Assembly (NCBI GenBank): GCA_965602635.1
Contig: CBFCZU010000026.1
Coordinates: 1-26,955 of the forward strand
DNA from: CBFCZU01 sp965602635
Lineage (GTDB): Bacteria; Planctomycetota; Phycisphaerae; SM23-33
Direction of reading: 5' to 3'
Length of the DNA stretch: 26,955 nt
A program made the translations under genes and the position numbers. The notes beneath the pieces were generated by a model. The model was not told the DNA's origin, ran no database searches, and saw nothing but the letters and a program-made list of their open reading frames with translations. Positions 15,711 through 22,318 of this stretch are shown here, piece by piece; within the stretch, counting starts at the first letter, position 1; each line of letters opens with the position of its first letter.

Positions 15711-16802
15711 ATGAAGATCGAGTCCATCGAGACATTCACCCGAGACCATCTGAGCATCGTCCGCGTGCGGACCGAAGACGGCACCGAGGGATACGGGCAG
15801 ATCGCGCCGTTCAGCGCCGATATCTCCGCGACGGTCTTGCACCGGCACATCGCCCCGCACGTCCTTGGGGCCGACCCGCTCGACGTGGAGGCGATCTCCG
15901 ACCGCTGCGTCGAGGGCAACTACAAGTTTCCGTGGTCGTTCGCGTGCCGCGCCCTGGCCGGGGTGGATACGGCCCTGTGGGACCTCCGCGGCCGGCTGGA
16001 GGGCAAGAGCGTCTGCGAGCTGCTGGGCGGGCGGCCCCGGCCCATTCGCGCGTACGGCTCGAGCATGCGCAGGGACATCACCCCGCAGGCCGAGGCCGAG
16101 CGACTCGCCCGACTCAGGGACAGCCAGGGCTTCACCGCGTTCAAGATCCGGATAGGCAGCGTCTGCGGGCACGACCAGGACCAGTGGCCGGGGCGGACGG
16201 ACGAGCTTGTCCCCGCGGTCCGCGGCGCCGTCGGGGACGACGTGTCGCTGCTGGTTGACGGGAACAGTTGCTACACGCCCGCCAAGGCCATCGAGGTCGG
16301 CCGGCTGCTCGAGGAACACGGCTTCTGCCACTTCGAGGAGCCCTGCCCGTACTGGGAGCTGGAGTGGACGGCCGAGGTGGCGGCGGCCCTGGAGGTGCCC
16401 GTGGCCGGCGGGGAGCAGGACAACGACCTGGCCCAATGGCGGCGGATGGTCGCCATGCACGCGGTGGACATCGTCCAGCCGGACGTCTGCTACGTCGGCG
16501 GGCTTACGCGGGCGCTCCGCGTGGCGGCAATTGCGGCCGATGCCGAACTGCCATGCGTGCCCCACTCGGCCAATCTCTCGATGGTGAGCGTCTTCACGCT
16601 GCACCTGCTCGGGGCGATCCGCAATGCCGGGCCTTACATGGAGTTCTCGATCGAGCCGGCCCAGTGGGCCAGGGACCTGTACCAGCCCGCGCTGGAAGCG
16701 CGCGACGGGCACGTGGCGATACCCGACGGCCCCGGATGGGGCGTGACGGTCAGCCCGGCCTGGCTGGCCGAGGCCCAACGCAGCGAGAGCCGCCGCGACT
16801 GA
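15711..16802 (+). CDS. Enolase-superfamily enzyme (mandelate racemase/muconate lactonizing type)
   Basis: 363-aa enolase-superfamily enzyme, which would abstract the proton alpha to a carboxylate with Mg2+ assistance, giving a dehydratase or racemase. The ATG at 15711 has GGAG 6 nt upstream. The N-terminal capping domain is followed by a barrel with metal ligands D183 (LLVDGNS), E209/E210 (FEEP) and E235 (GGEQDN). D258 (VQPDVCYVGG) and H285 (VPHSAN) form the Asp-His dyad seen in mandelate racemase and many acid-sugar dehydratases. The usual K-x-K at the end of the second strand is K145-I-R147, so one base is Arg. The MEFSIEP segment fits the late acidic residue of the family. It is the last gene of the GRE operon, 28 nt after the activase. 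An acid-sugar or hydroxy-acid substrate is inferred; specificity cannot be named. Confidence 0.88.
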   Translation: MKIESIETFTRDHLSIVRVRTEDGTEGYGQIAPFSADISATVLHRHIAPHVLGADPLDVEAISDRCVEGNYKFPWSFACRALAGVDTALWDLRGRLEGKSVCELLGGRPRPIRAYGSSMRRDITPQAEAERLARLRDSQGFTAFKIRIGSVCGHDQDQWPGRTDELVPAVRGAVGDDVSLLVDGNSCYTPAKAIEVGRLLEEHGFCHFEEPCPYWELEWTAEVAAALEVPVAGGEQDNDLAQWRRMVAMHAVDIVQPDVCYVGGLTRALRVAAIAADAELPCVPHSANLSMVSVFTLHLLGAIRNAGPYMEFSIEPAQWARDLYQPALEARDGHVAIPDGPGWGVTVSPAWLAEAQRSESRRD

Positions 16803-16884
16803 CCCCCCACGACCCACCGGCCATGGGCAGTGCTCGCCGAGCCTTACCCAGGCCGGGGCCGTCGAATCTGTTCCGACATCTCTT

Positions 16885-16898
16885 CCCGGTCGTCCGGG
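16885..16898 (-). terminator. Small GC hairpin just after the PEP-CTERM gene stop
   Basis: Arms CCCGG and CCGGG with a 4-nt loop lie directly past the stop codon of the minus-strand gene and in the convergent gap with the enolase-superfamily gene. There is no following T run, so it would be an imperfect terminator. The rest of the 97-bp gap shows no gene. Confidence 0.2.
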
Positions 16899-16899
16899 C

Positions 16900-17793
16900 C
16901 TATCGCCGCCTGCGCCGCAGGAGCATTCCCACGCCGCCGATGACCAGAAGTATCATGGCGCCGGGCTCGGGAGCAGTCGTCCCGCTGATGAAGATGTCCG
17001 TCCCGCCGCCTTCGTGGTTGATGCTTTCCCAGAAGAACAGGATCCTCGTGTCGTCGGTGAAGCTGGGGTCAAACGGATTGATCCCCGTGTTGATCATGTA
17101 GTCCGCCCAGCCCGATCCGGGCGCGACAACCGAGAGCGCCTTGGGCGCAATGGCGGGATCGAGAGAGGCTGCCGTGGTGCCGCCGGTGAAGCCGGACCCC
17201 GTGCTGTTCTGCGTGTCGGTGTCCAGGTCGTTGGCGAACGGGTCGTTGCGGGCATCGCCGCCGGGGAAGGCGTCATAGTCAACGACGATATTGAGCGTGG
17301 TGAGCGTGATGAAGTCGTTGGGATTGTTGCCCACGCCCTGGCCGGTCTCGCAGAGGTCCACGAACAGCACGATCGCGTCTATCTCCGAGCCGCCCTCGCC
17401 GTCGGAGAAGGCCAGCCTGTAGAAGTTCCGAAGATCGCCGATGGACGTGATGTACGACTGGGACACCCAGGTGTCCCTGCCGTTGCCCGGGCCATTGCCG
17501 CTGCTGTTGCCCGTGCCGACCGGCATCAGGCTGTTGGCGTCGTCGGCGTTGAAGACGACGACCCCGCGTTCCTTGAGTTCGTTGCCGTTGACGCCGTAGC
17601 CGCCGCCGAAGTTGAAGAGGATCCAGTCCATCTGCCCGTTGCCGGCGTGGATCTCGTGGCGGACGGCTACGGGCACGATGTCCGTGTCCGTGATCAGGGC
17701 CGCCCCGGCCGGCGAAACGGCCAGCGCGAGCGCGGTCGCCGAGACCGCAACTGCATAAGCAAGAGTCTGAGCCGAAATGCTGCGAGCGTTCAT
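16900..17793 (-). CDS. PEP-CTERM sorting-domain protein
   Basis: 297-aa predicted surface or exopolysaccharide-associated protein. The ATG at 17793 has GGAGGG 5 nt upstream. It has an N-terminal signal peptide (residues about 1-31, cleavage after SPAGA). The C-terminal tail is a full PEP-CTERM signal: APEPG near residue 275, a hydrophobic helix AMILLVIGGVGMLL, then five arginines. In this system an exosortase (EpsH/XrtA type) cleaves the tail; no exosortase gene is in the window. The mature part is rich in Gly, Asn and Asp with low Cys (NSSGNGPGNGRDTW, GGGTDIFISG). It has no recognised enzymatic domain. It is convergent to the GRE operon, with no partner gene on its strand. The tail makes the class assignment firm; its function is unknown. 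Confidence 0.9.
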   Translation of the reverse strand: MNARSISAQTLAYAVAVSATALALAVSPAGAALITDTDIVPVAVRHEIHAGNGQMDWILFNFGGGYGVNGNELKERGVVVFNADDANSLMPVGTGNSSGNGPGNGRDTWVSQSYITSIGDLRNFYRLAFSDGEGGSEIDAIVLFVDLCETGQGVGNNPNDFITLTTLNIVVDYDAFPGGDARNDPFANDLDTDTQNSTGSGFTGGTTAASLDPAIAPKALSVVAPGSGWADYMINTGINPFDPSFTDDTRILFFWESINHEGGGTDIFISGTTAPEPGAMILLVIGGVGMLLRRRRR

Positions 17794-18256
17794 TGCTACC
17801 CTCCTCCGATTCGTTTACTGAGCCGAGCGAGCGATCCATCCTCCAGTCTTCAGGGTCCGCGTCCCTTCGGCCTATACAGCCCGCCAGCAGGCACCGGTCA
17901 CGCCGTTCTGCAACACGACAGGTGCGCCGGCTGGGGGTGAATTTGAGCGCCGAGCGCTTTACCTCTCTTCTGCGAACTCCTCCTTGAGCCTTCCGGGCGT
18001 CATGCCAAGAGCCGGCACAAACGCCCCGTGGCTACTGATGTGCAACAAGTCTGCTTCTGCTTTGGTGCTTGAGCGAGCGAGCCGTCGCGTGATCGGGCAG
18101 TGCCGAAGCACACTGCCGATGGCCTCCGCCAGTCGCACCAGTATACTCGACCTCCTGAAATCTGACAAGGGTGAAACTACAGCTATTTCCCGACGGACGA
18201 AGGCGAAAACGTCCTCGAAAAAAGATTCAGGATTTGCTTGCCGTGGACGGCATAAT
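17794..18256. other. Non-coding 463-bp gap with an imperfect hairpin
   Basis: The stretch between the PEP-CTERM gene and the arsR operator has lower G+C than its surroundings and no convincing gene. It contains an imperfect hairpin at 18092-18120: arms GTGC/GCAC around a CGAA loop, extended by GGCA/TGCC and ATC/GAT with small bulges. GAGCGAGCGA occurs twice (near 17825 and 18072). A 105-codon minus-strand frame exists here but lacks support. Confidence 0.4.
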
Positions 18257-18267
18257 GTGAGTATATT
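18238..18267 (+). promoter_or_regulatory. Candidate arsR promoter
   Basis: TTGCCG at 18238-18243 and TATATT at 18262-18267, separated by 18 nt, match the -35 and -10 boxes in 4 and 5 of 6 positions. The -10 box lies inside the palindromic operator at 18257-18280, so bound repressor would exclude RNA polymerase. Prediction from consensus only. Confidence 0.45.
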
Positions 18268-18280
18268 GTAATACACTCAC
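18257..18280. promoter_or_regulatory. ArsR operator 1 (24-bp near-perfect palindrome)
   Basis: The arms GTGAGT and ACTCAC flank an AT-rich 12-bp centre that is itself nearly symmetric, giving a 24-bp inverted repeat with few mismatches. It ends 13 bp before the arsR start codon and covers the candidate -10 box. The size and symmetry fit the 12-2-12-like operators of ArsR/SmtB repressors. A second site with the same GTGAG/CTCAC arms and same total length sits before the permease gene. Confidence 0.75.
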
Positions 18281-18293
18281 GGAGGTAAGAGCG

Positions 18294-18620
18294 ATGAACG
18301 CGGAGCAGAGACGCCTTTACAAGCTCAAGGCCGACGTGGTCGCGGCGGCGGGCCACCCGATCCGTCTGGCGATCATCGACTTCCTTAGCGACGGCGAGCA
18401 GTGCGTCTGCGACATAGCCGAGCACGTGGACGCCCAGCGGTCGAACGTCTCGCGCCACCTCGCCGTGCTCCTGAAGTCCGGCGTCGTGGACCAGCGAAAG
18501 GACGGGCTCAGGATGATATATTCGCTCAAGACGCCCTGCATCCTCAACTTCATGCAGTGCGTCGAGGGCGTCCTGCGGGAGCGGGCCCGCGATGCCAGGG
18601 CGCTGCTGAGGAGACTGTGA
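18294..18620 (+). CDS. arsR: ArsR/SmtB-family metalloregulatory repressor
   Basis: 108-aa winged-helix repressor. The ATG at 18294 has GGAGGT about 8 nt upstream. Residues 20-31 (GHPIRLAIIDFL) start the winged-helix core. CVCD (C37, C39) is the metal(loid)-binding motif on the recognition-helix side, as in As(III)/Sb(III) sensors with the ELCVCDL motif. RSNVSRHLAVLLKSGVV is the DNA-recognition helix and RKDGLRMIYSL the wing. C82 and C89 lie in the C-terminal dimer helix and could supply a third thiolate. It should repress its own promoter and the permease operon through the palindromes at 18257-18280 and 18653-18676. As(III) or an organoarsenical is the likely inducer; another soft metal is possible. 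Confidence 0.93.
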   Translation: MNAEQRRLYKLKADVVAAAGHPIRLAIIDFLSDGEQCVCDIAEHVDAQRSNVSRHLAVLLKSGVVDQRKDGLRMIYSLKTPCILNFMQCVEGVLRERARDARALLRRL

Positions 18621-18652
18621 CACCGGCGGAATTCTTCCTTTTCCCAAACTAT

Positions 18653-18676
18653 GTGAGCGGGTGGTAACGCACTCAC
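18653..18676. promoter_or_regulatory. ArsR operator 2 (24-bp palindrome before permease gene)
   Basis: GTGAG and CTCAC arms with the same 14-bp separation as operator 1 but a GC-rich centre, placed 32 bp after the arsR stop and 18 bp before the permease start. The shared arms and length are the evidence for one protein binding both. It indicates a second, internal regulated promoter for the permease operon, although a clear -10/-35 pair is not visible here. Confidence 0.7.
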
Positions 18677-18694
18677 GAAGGCGGAACATTGGGC

Positions 18695-20248
18695 ATGGTT
18701 GACTGGAAGAAAGAGTGGACGAAGCTGGCCGCGATCGTGGCGGCGCTGCTGGCGCTGTTCTGGCTGCCCGTGAGCTGGGGCCGATTCGCGACGGCCATCT
18801 CGGAGGCCCTGCACCTGGCCAGGTGGTACGCCCGCGAGCACGTCCTGCTGTGCCTGGTGCCGGCCTTCTTCATCGCCGGGGCCATCGGCGTCTTCGTCAG
18901 CCAGAACTCCGTGATGAAGTACCTGGGCGCGAAGGCCAACAAGGTGCTGGCCTACGGCGTGGCCAGCGTGTCGGGGTCGATCCTGGCCGTCTGCTCCTGC
19001 ACGGTGCTGCCGCTGTTCGCGGGAATCTACCGCATGGGCGCGGGGCTTGGCCCGGCCACGGCGTTCCTCTACTCCGGCCCCGCTATCAACGTCCTGGCGA
19101 TCATTCTGACCGCCCGCATCCTCGGGCTGGAGTTGGGCATCGCCCGGGCCGTGGGGGCCGTCGCGTTCAGCGTGATCATCGGCCTGACGATGCACTTCAT
19201 CTACCGCAAGGAAGAGTCGGAGAAGGCCAACGGCCAACTCGGCATGCCCGAGCCCGAAGTGTCCCGGCCGCTGTGGCAGAACGCGGCGTTCTTTTTCGTG
19301 ATGGTGGGCGTGCTGGTCTTCTCGAACTGGGGCGCTCCGAACGACTTCCAGTTCAAGCTGACGGACGGACGGGCGTTCAGGGCGGCCGTGACCAAGGCCC
19401 CGGAGGACGCTTCGGCCGAAGGGGCGACGTACCGCGTGAAGATGCTAGAAGGCCTGGATGAGGGCAAAGAGACCGACATCGCCGCATCGTCGATCGCCGA
19501 GAAGGCTCCGCTACCCGGCGTGTGGACGACCCTCTGGCGGAGCAAGTGGTCGATCGCCTCCGTCTTTGCCATCGCGCTGGGAGCGGTGCTGGTGTTCTGG
19601 TTCGGCATCACCTGGTGGAAGATCGCCCTGGCGGCGATTCCGCCGACCGCACTGGCCCTCCTGCTGCCCGTTGGCGGCCTGTGGGTGCTCATCCCGTTCT
19701 CGGCGGGCATCATCGCCCTCTCGGTCGTCCTCGGCGCCAACAAGGGCGAGGGTGGCGAGTGGTTCGCCGCGACGTGGGGCTTTGCCAAGCAGATACTGCC
19801 GCTGCTGCTGCTGGGCGTGCTCGTGGCGGGCTTCCTGCTGGGCCGGCCGGACCACGAAGGACTGATCCCCGGCCAATACGTCGAGATGCTCGTGGGCGAC
19901 AGCCCCGATACGTTCTTCGCCATCACCGGCTGGGGCGGCGGCGGGTTCGAGAGCGTAGCTCGGGCCGTCTGGCCGGTCTGGACGAACTTCTTCGCCTCGG
20001 TCTTCGGGGCGTTCATGTACTTCGCCACGCTCACCGAGGTGCCCATCCTCCAGGGGCTGATCGCATCCGGCATGGGCAAGGGCCCGGCCCTGGCGCTGCT
20101 GCTGGCGGGACCGGCGTTGAGCCTGCCCAACATGCTCGTCATCCGCAGCGTGATGGGAACACGCAAGACGCTTGTATTCGTATCGCTGGTCGTGGTGATG
20201 GCCACCATCAGCGGGATGATCTTCGGAGCGGTTTCTCAATCCGGCTAA
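18695..20248 (+). CDS. arsP: ArsP-type permease (DUF318/PF03773), long form
   Basis: 517-aa polytopic inner-membrane permease. The ATG at 18695 is chosen over the in-frame TTG at 18689; a purine-rich GAAGGCGG lies upstream. The N-terminal half has the family signature ILAVCSCTVLPLFAGIYRMGAGLGPATAFLYSGPAINVLAI, with cysteines C100 and C102. The C-terminal half repeats it in degenerate form (FMYFATLTEVPILQGLIASGMGKGPALALLLAGPALSLPNML). Between them lie a soluble stretch of about 80 residues (FKLTDGRAF to APLPGVW) and about three extra hydrophobic segments; typical ArsP proteins are nearer 300-400 aa. ArsP exports trivalent organoarsenicals in characterised cases. ArsR control and thiol-redox neighbours support metal(loid) export; the true substrate is unproven. 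Confidence 0.88.
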   Translation: MVDWKKEWTKLAAIVAALLALFWLPVSWGRFATAISEALHLARWYAREHVLLCLVPAFFIAGAIGVFVSQNSVMKYLGAKANKVLAYGVASVSGSILAVCSCTVLPLFAGIYRMGAGLGPATAFLYSGPAINVLAIILTARILGLELGIARAVGAVAFSVIIGLTMHFIYRKEESEKANGQLGMPEPEVSRPLWQNAAFFFVMVGVLVFSNWGAPNDFQFKLTDGRAFRAAVTKAPEDASAEGATYRVKMLEGLDEGKETDIAASSIAEKAPLPGVWTTLWRSKWSIASVFAIALGAVLVFWFGITWWKIALAAIPPTALALLLPVGGLWVLIPFSAGIIALSVVLGANKGEGGEWFAATWGFAKQILPLLLLGVLVAGFLLGRPDHEGLIPGQYVEMLVGDSPDTFFAITGWGGGGFESVARAVWPVWTNFFASVFGAFMYFATLTEVPILQGLIASGMGKGPALALLLAGPALSLPNMLVIRSVMGTRKTLVFVSLVVVMATISGMIFGAVSQSG

Positions 20249-20259
20249 GGAGCAACACA

Positions 20260-20643
20260 ATGTCAGAATGCTGCGACGACTGCAAGGGCGGCAAGAACAT
20301 CCTCTTCTACGGCTGCTCGGGCGGCGCCAACGTGGGCGAGATCGCCGACAAGGCGGCCAGGGAATTGAGCCTCGCCGGGGAGGGCGGAATGTTCTGCCTC
20401 GCAGGGCTGGGCGCCGGCATCCAGGGCATGGTGCAGACCGCCAAGGACGCCGACCTCAACGTCGTCATCGACGGCTGCGACGTGAACTGCGCAAAGGCGG
20501 TCTTCGATAACTGCGGGGTAGAGAATTACGTGCAGGTCAAGGTAACGGACCTCGGCATCGAGAAGGCCAAGGGCGTCCGCTGCACCGACGAGCAGGTGGC
20601 CGCCGTGGTCGCCGGGGTCAGCGAGGCCGTGGCCGCCAAGTAG
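20260..20643 (+). CDS. DGC-domain putative zinc-binding protein
   Basis: 127-aa cytosolic protein with eight cysteines, several clustered (C4, C5 and C8; C19; C46; C73 and C77). The ATG at 20260 has AAGGAG 7 nt upstream. VIDGCDVNCAK is the DGC signature (PF08859, annotated as putative zinc-binding), and ILFYGCSGGANVGEIADKAARELS is its N-terminal conserved strand-loop. The family has no established activity. It follows the permease by 11 nt and precedes the small thioredoxin by 10 nt, so all three should be co-transcribed. A metal(loid) chaperone or thiol carrier for the permease is a reasonable inference, not shown. Confidence 0.85.
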   Translation: MSECCDDCKGGKNILFYGCSGGANVGEIADKAARELSLAGEGGMFCLAGLGAGIQGMVQTAKDADLNVVIDGCDVNCAKAVFDNCGVENYVQVKVTDLGIEKAKGVRCTDEQVAAVVAGVSEAVAAK

Positions 20644-20653
20644 GAGTCCAGCC

Positions 20654-20887
20654 ATGTTGAAACTTCAGATACTCGGCACCGGCTGCCCCAAGTGCCGGAA
20701 GCTTGCGGAGAACGCCGAGGCCGCCGCCAAGGCCGCCGGCATCGAATACGAGCTGGAGAAGGTCACGGACATCAACGAGATCATGGCGTTCGGCGTGATG
20801 CTCACGCCGGCCCTGGCCGTGGACGGCGTGGTCAAGGTCGTGGGCAAGGTACCCGACCCGGAGGCCATCAAAGCCCTGCTGGCGTGA
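20654..20887 (+). CDS. Small thioredoxin-fold protein (redox-active disulfide protein 2 type)
   Basis: 77-aa minimal thioredoxin of the PF13192 group. The ATG at 20654 has AGGAG 7 nt upstream. LGTGCPKCRKL carries the active-site pair C11 and C14. MLTPALAVDG provides the cis-proline loop and KVPDPEAIKALL the last helix. The size equals that of archaeal and bacterial redox-active disulfide protein 2. There is no signal peptide, so it is cytosolic. This family is repeatedly found beside ArsP-type permeases and ArsR regulators, and probably passes electrons to, or receives metal(loid) from, its neighbours. Confidence 0.93.
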   Translation: MLKLQILGTGCPKCRKLAENAEAAAKAAGIEYELEKVTDINEIMAFGVMLTPALAVDGVVKVVGKVPDPEAIKALLA

Positions 20888-20974
20888 GGGCCGCCTGTCG
20901 ATCCGCACGGCTGGGCGCCGCGGCTTACGACTCGCGGGATTGCCGCAACGTGAAGGAAGGAAGGTGCCTCCGAG

Positions 20975-21409
20975 ATGAACAGGACGGCGAAGATCGCAGT
21001 GGTGGTCGCGCTCGTCGTTGTCGTCGGCGTGCTGCTCCTGATGAAGAGGGGCTGCGCCGCGCCCGACGCGGAGCAGACGGCGGCGGGCCCGGCCTCCGCG
21101 CGGACGCCCCTGCCCAGACTCCTGGAGTTGGGATCGACGACCTGCGTGCCCTGCAAGAGGATGGCCCCGATACTGGCGGAGTTGAAGAAGGAGTACGCTG
21201 GCAGCCTACACGTCGAGTTCATCGACGTCTGGAATGATCCGAACCCGGGCAAGAGATACGGCATCAAGCTCATTCCCACGCAGATATTCCTCGACGCCTC
21301 GGGCAGGGAGCTGTGGCGGCATGTGGGATTCATCTCCAAGGCTGACATCCTGGCCAAGTGGAAGGAGCTGGGCGTTGACCTGAGCGCCGCCCCCGCCGCT
21401 GGGGCCTGA
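20975..21409 (+). CDS. Membrane-anchored thioredoxin
   Basis: 144-aa thioredoxin-fold protein on an N-terminal membrane anchor. The ATG at 20975 is preceded by a GGAAGGAAGG run 11 nt away. Residues 7-23 are one strongly hydrophobic helix with positive residues on both sides. The RGC at 25-27 is followed by a Ala/Pro linker to about residue 45. The domain has the active site STTCVPCKRM (C57, C60) and the cis-proline loop IKLIPTQIF. With its catalytic domain outside, it would be the extracytoplasmic partner of the CcdA-like protein encoded next, as in CcdA/ResA-type relays. The gene begins 87 nt after the small thioredoxin gene. Confidence 0.9.
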   Translation: MNRTAKIAVVVALVVVVGVLLLMKRGCAAPDAEQTAAGPASARTPLPRLLELGSTTCVPCKRMAPILAELKKEYAGSLHVEFIDVWNDPNPGKRYGIKLIPTQIFLDASGRELWRHVGFISKADILAKWKELGVDLSAAPAAGA

Positions 21410-21461
21410 CCGCTCGGGACTAGGTCCAAGAGAAGCTCGCGAAAATAAGGGCTAAGCAGCT

Positions 21462-22160
21462 ATGGAACAACTCCTCAGCGCGCTGACACGCGCCGTCGAG
21501 GGCACGCCCGCGGTCGCCCTGGCCGCGGCCTTTGTCTGGGGCATCCTCAGCATCCTGCTGAGCCCCTGCCACCTGGCCAGCATCCCGCTGATCGTGGCCT
21601 TCATCGACGAGCAGGGCCGCATCTCGACCCGCCGGGCACTGGCCATCTCCACCCTGTTCGCAGTCGGCATCCTGATCACCATCGCCGCCATCGGCGCCAT
21701 CACGGCAGCCGCCGGGCGAATGCTGGGCGACATCGGGTCCTGGAGCAACTACGCTGTGGCGATCATCTTCTTCGTGGTCGGGCTTCACCTGCTCGGGGTG
21801 ATCCCCATGCCGTGGTCCGGCCCGGGGCAGGTCGGCATGAAGCAAAAGGGCCCGCTGGCGGCGCTGATCCTCGGGCTGGTCTTTGGCATTGCCCTGGGGC
21901 CTTGCACGTTCGCCTTCATGGCCCCCATGCTCGGTGTGACGTTCAAGCTGGCGGCCACGGACGTCGGCTACGGGATCCTCCTGCTGGCGGTCTATGGGAT
22001 CGGCCATTGCTCGGTGATCGTACTGGCCGGCACGTGCACGGAGCTGCTTCAGCGATATCTCAACTGGAATGAGAAGTCCAGGGGAGCGATCATTCTCAAG
22101 AAGGTTTGCGGCGCGCTGGTGATCCTTGGCGGCCTATATCTGATCTACAAGGCTCCGTGA
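21462..22160 (+). CDS. ccdA: CcdA/DsbD-like thiol-disulfide membrane transporter
   Basis: 232-aa polytopic membrane protein, probably six transmembrane helices. The ATG at 21462 has only a weak purine stretch upstream. Its key cysteines are C36 in LLSPCHLASIPL and C148 in ALGPCTFAFMAPM, the two symmetric proline-cysteine sites by which CcdA and DsbD-beta pass reducing equivalents from cytosolic thioredoxin across the membrane. The length matches CcdA-only proteins, without the extra DsbD domains. The upstream membrane-anchored thioredoxin is its likely periplasmic partner and the small thioredoxin its likely cytosolic partner. In this operon the relay probably keeps ArsP- or metal(loid)-linked thiols reduced. 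A cytochrome c maturation role cannot be excluded. Confidence 0.88.
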   Translation: MEQLLSALTRAVEGTPAVALAAAFVWGILSILLSPCHLASIPLIVAFIDEQGRISTRRALAISTLFAVGILITIAAIGAITAAAGRMLGDIGSWSNYAVAIIFFVVGLHLLGVIPMPWSGPGQVGMKQKGPLAALILGLVFGIALGPCTFAFMAPMLGVTFKLAATDVGYGILLLAVYGIGHCSVIVLAGTCTELLQRYLNWNEKSRGAIILKKVCGALVILGGLYLIYKAP

Positions 22161-22170
22161 CGGCTGATCG

Positions 22171-22183
22171 GGGGCCAGGCCCC
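22171..22183 (+). terminator. Weak hairpin after the redox island
   Basis: GGGGC and GCCCC arms with a CAG loop begin 10 nt after the ccdA-like stop. A short TTTT follows about 10 nt later rather than directly. The stem is only 5 bp, so it is a poor rho-independent terminator. Confidence 0.2.
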
Positions 22184-22318
22184 GCCCGCGTCAGTTTTCG
22201 GGCCGGGGCTTGAATTGGGCGGGGCAACTGCTATTGTCCTGAATCCGGAGCGCGGTTCCCATTGGCTGGGATCGTCGGCAGCGCCCGCCACTTACTGTCA
22301 GGCTACGGAGGCTACGTC

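Noticed and set aside
17959..18276. Possible 105-aa minus-strand gene in the gap before arsR
   Set aside because: It has only a GTG start inside the arsR operator, no ribosome binding site, no recognisable domain and a hairpin in the middle. A decayed gene remains possible.
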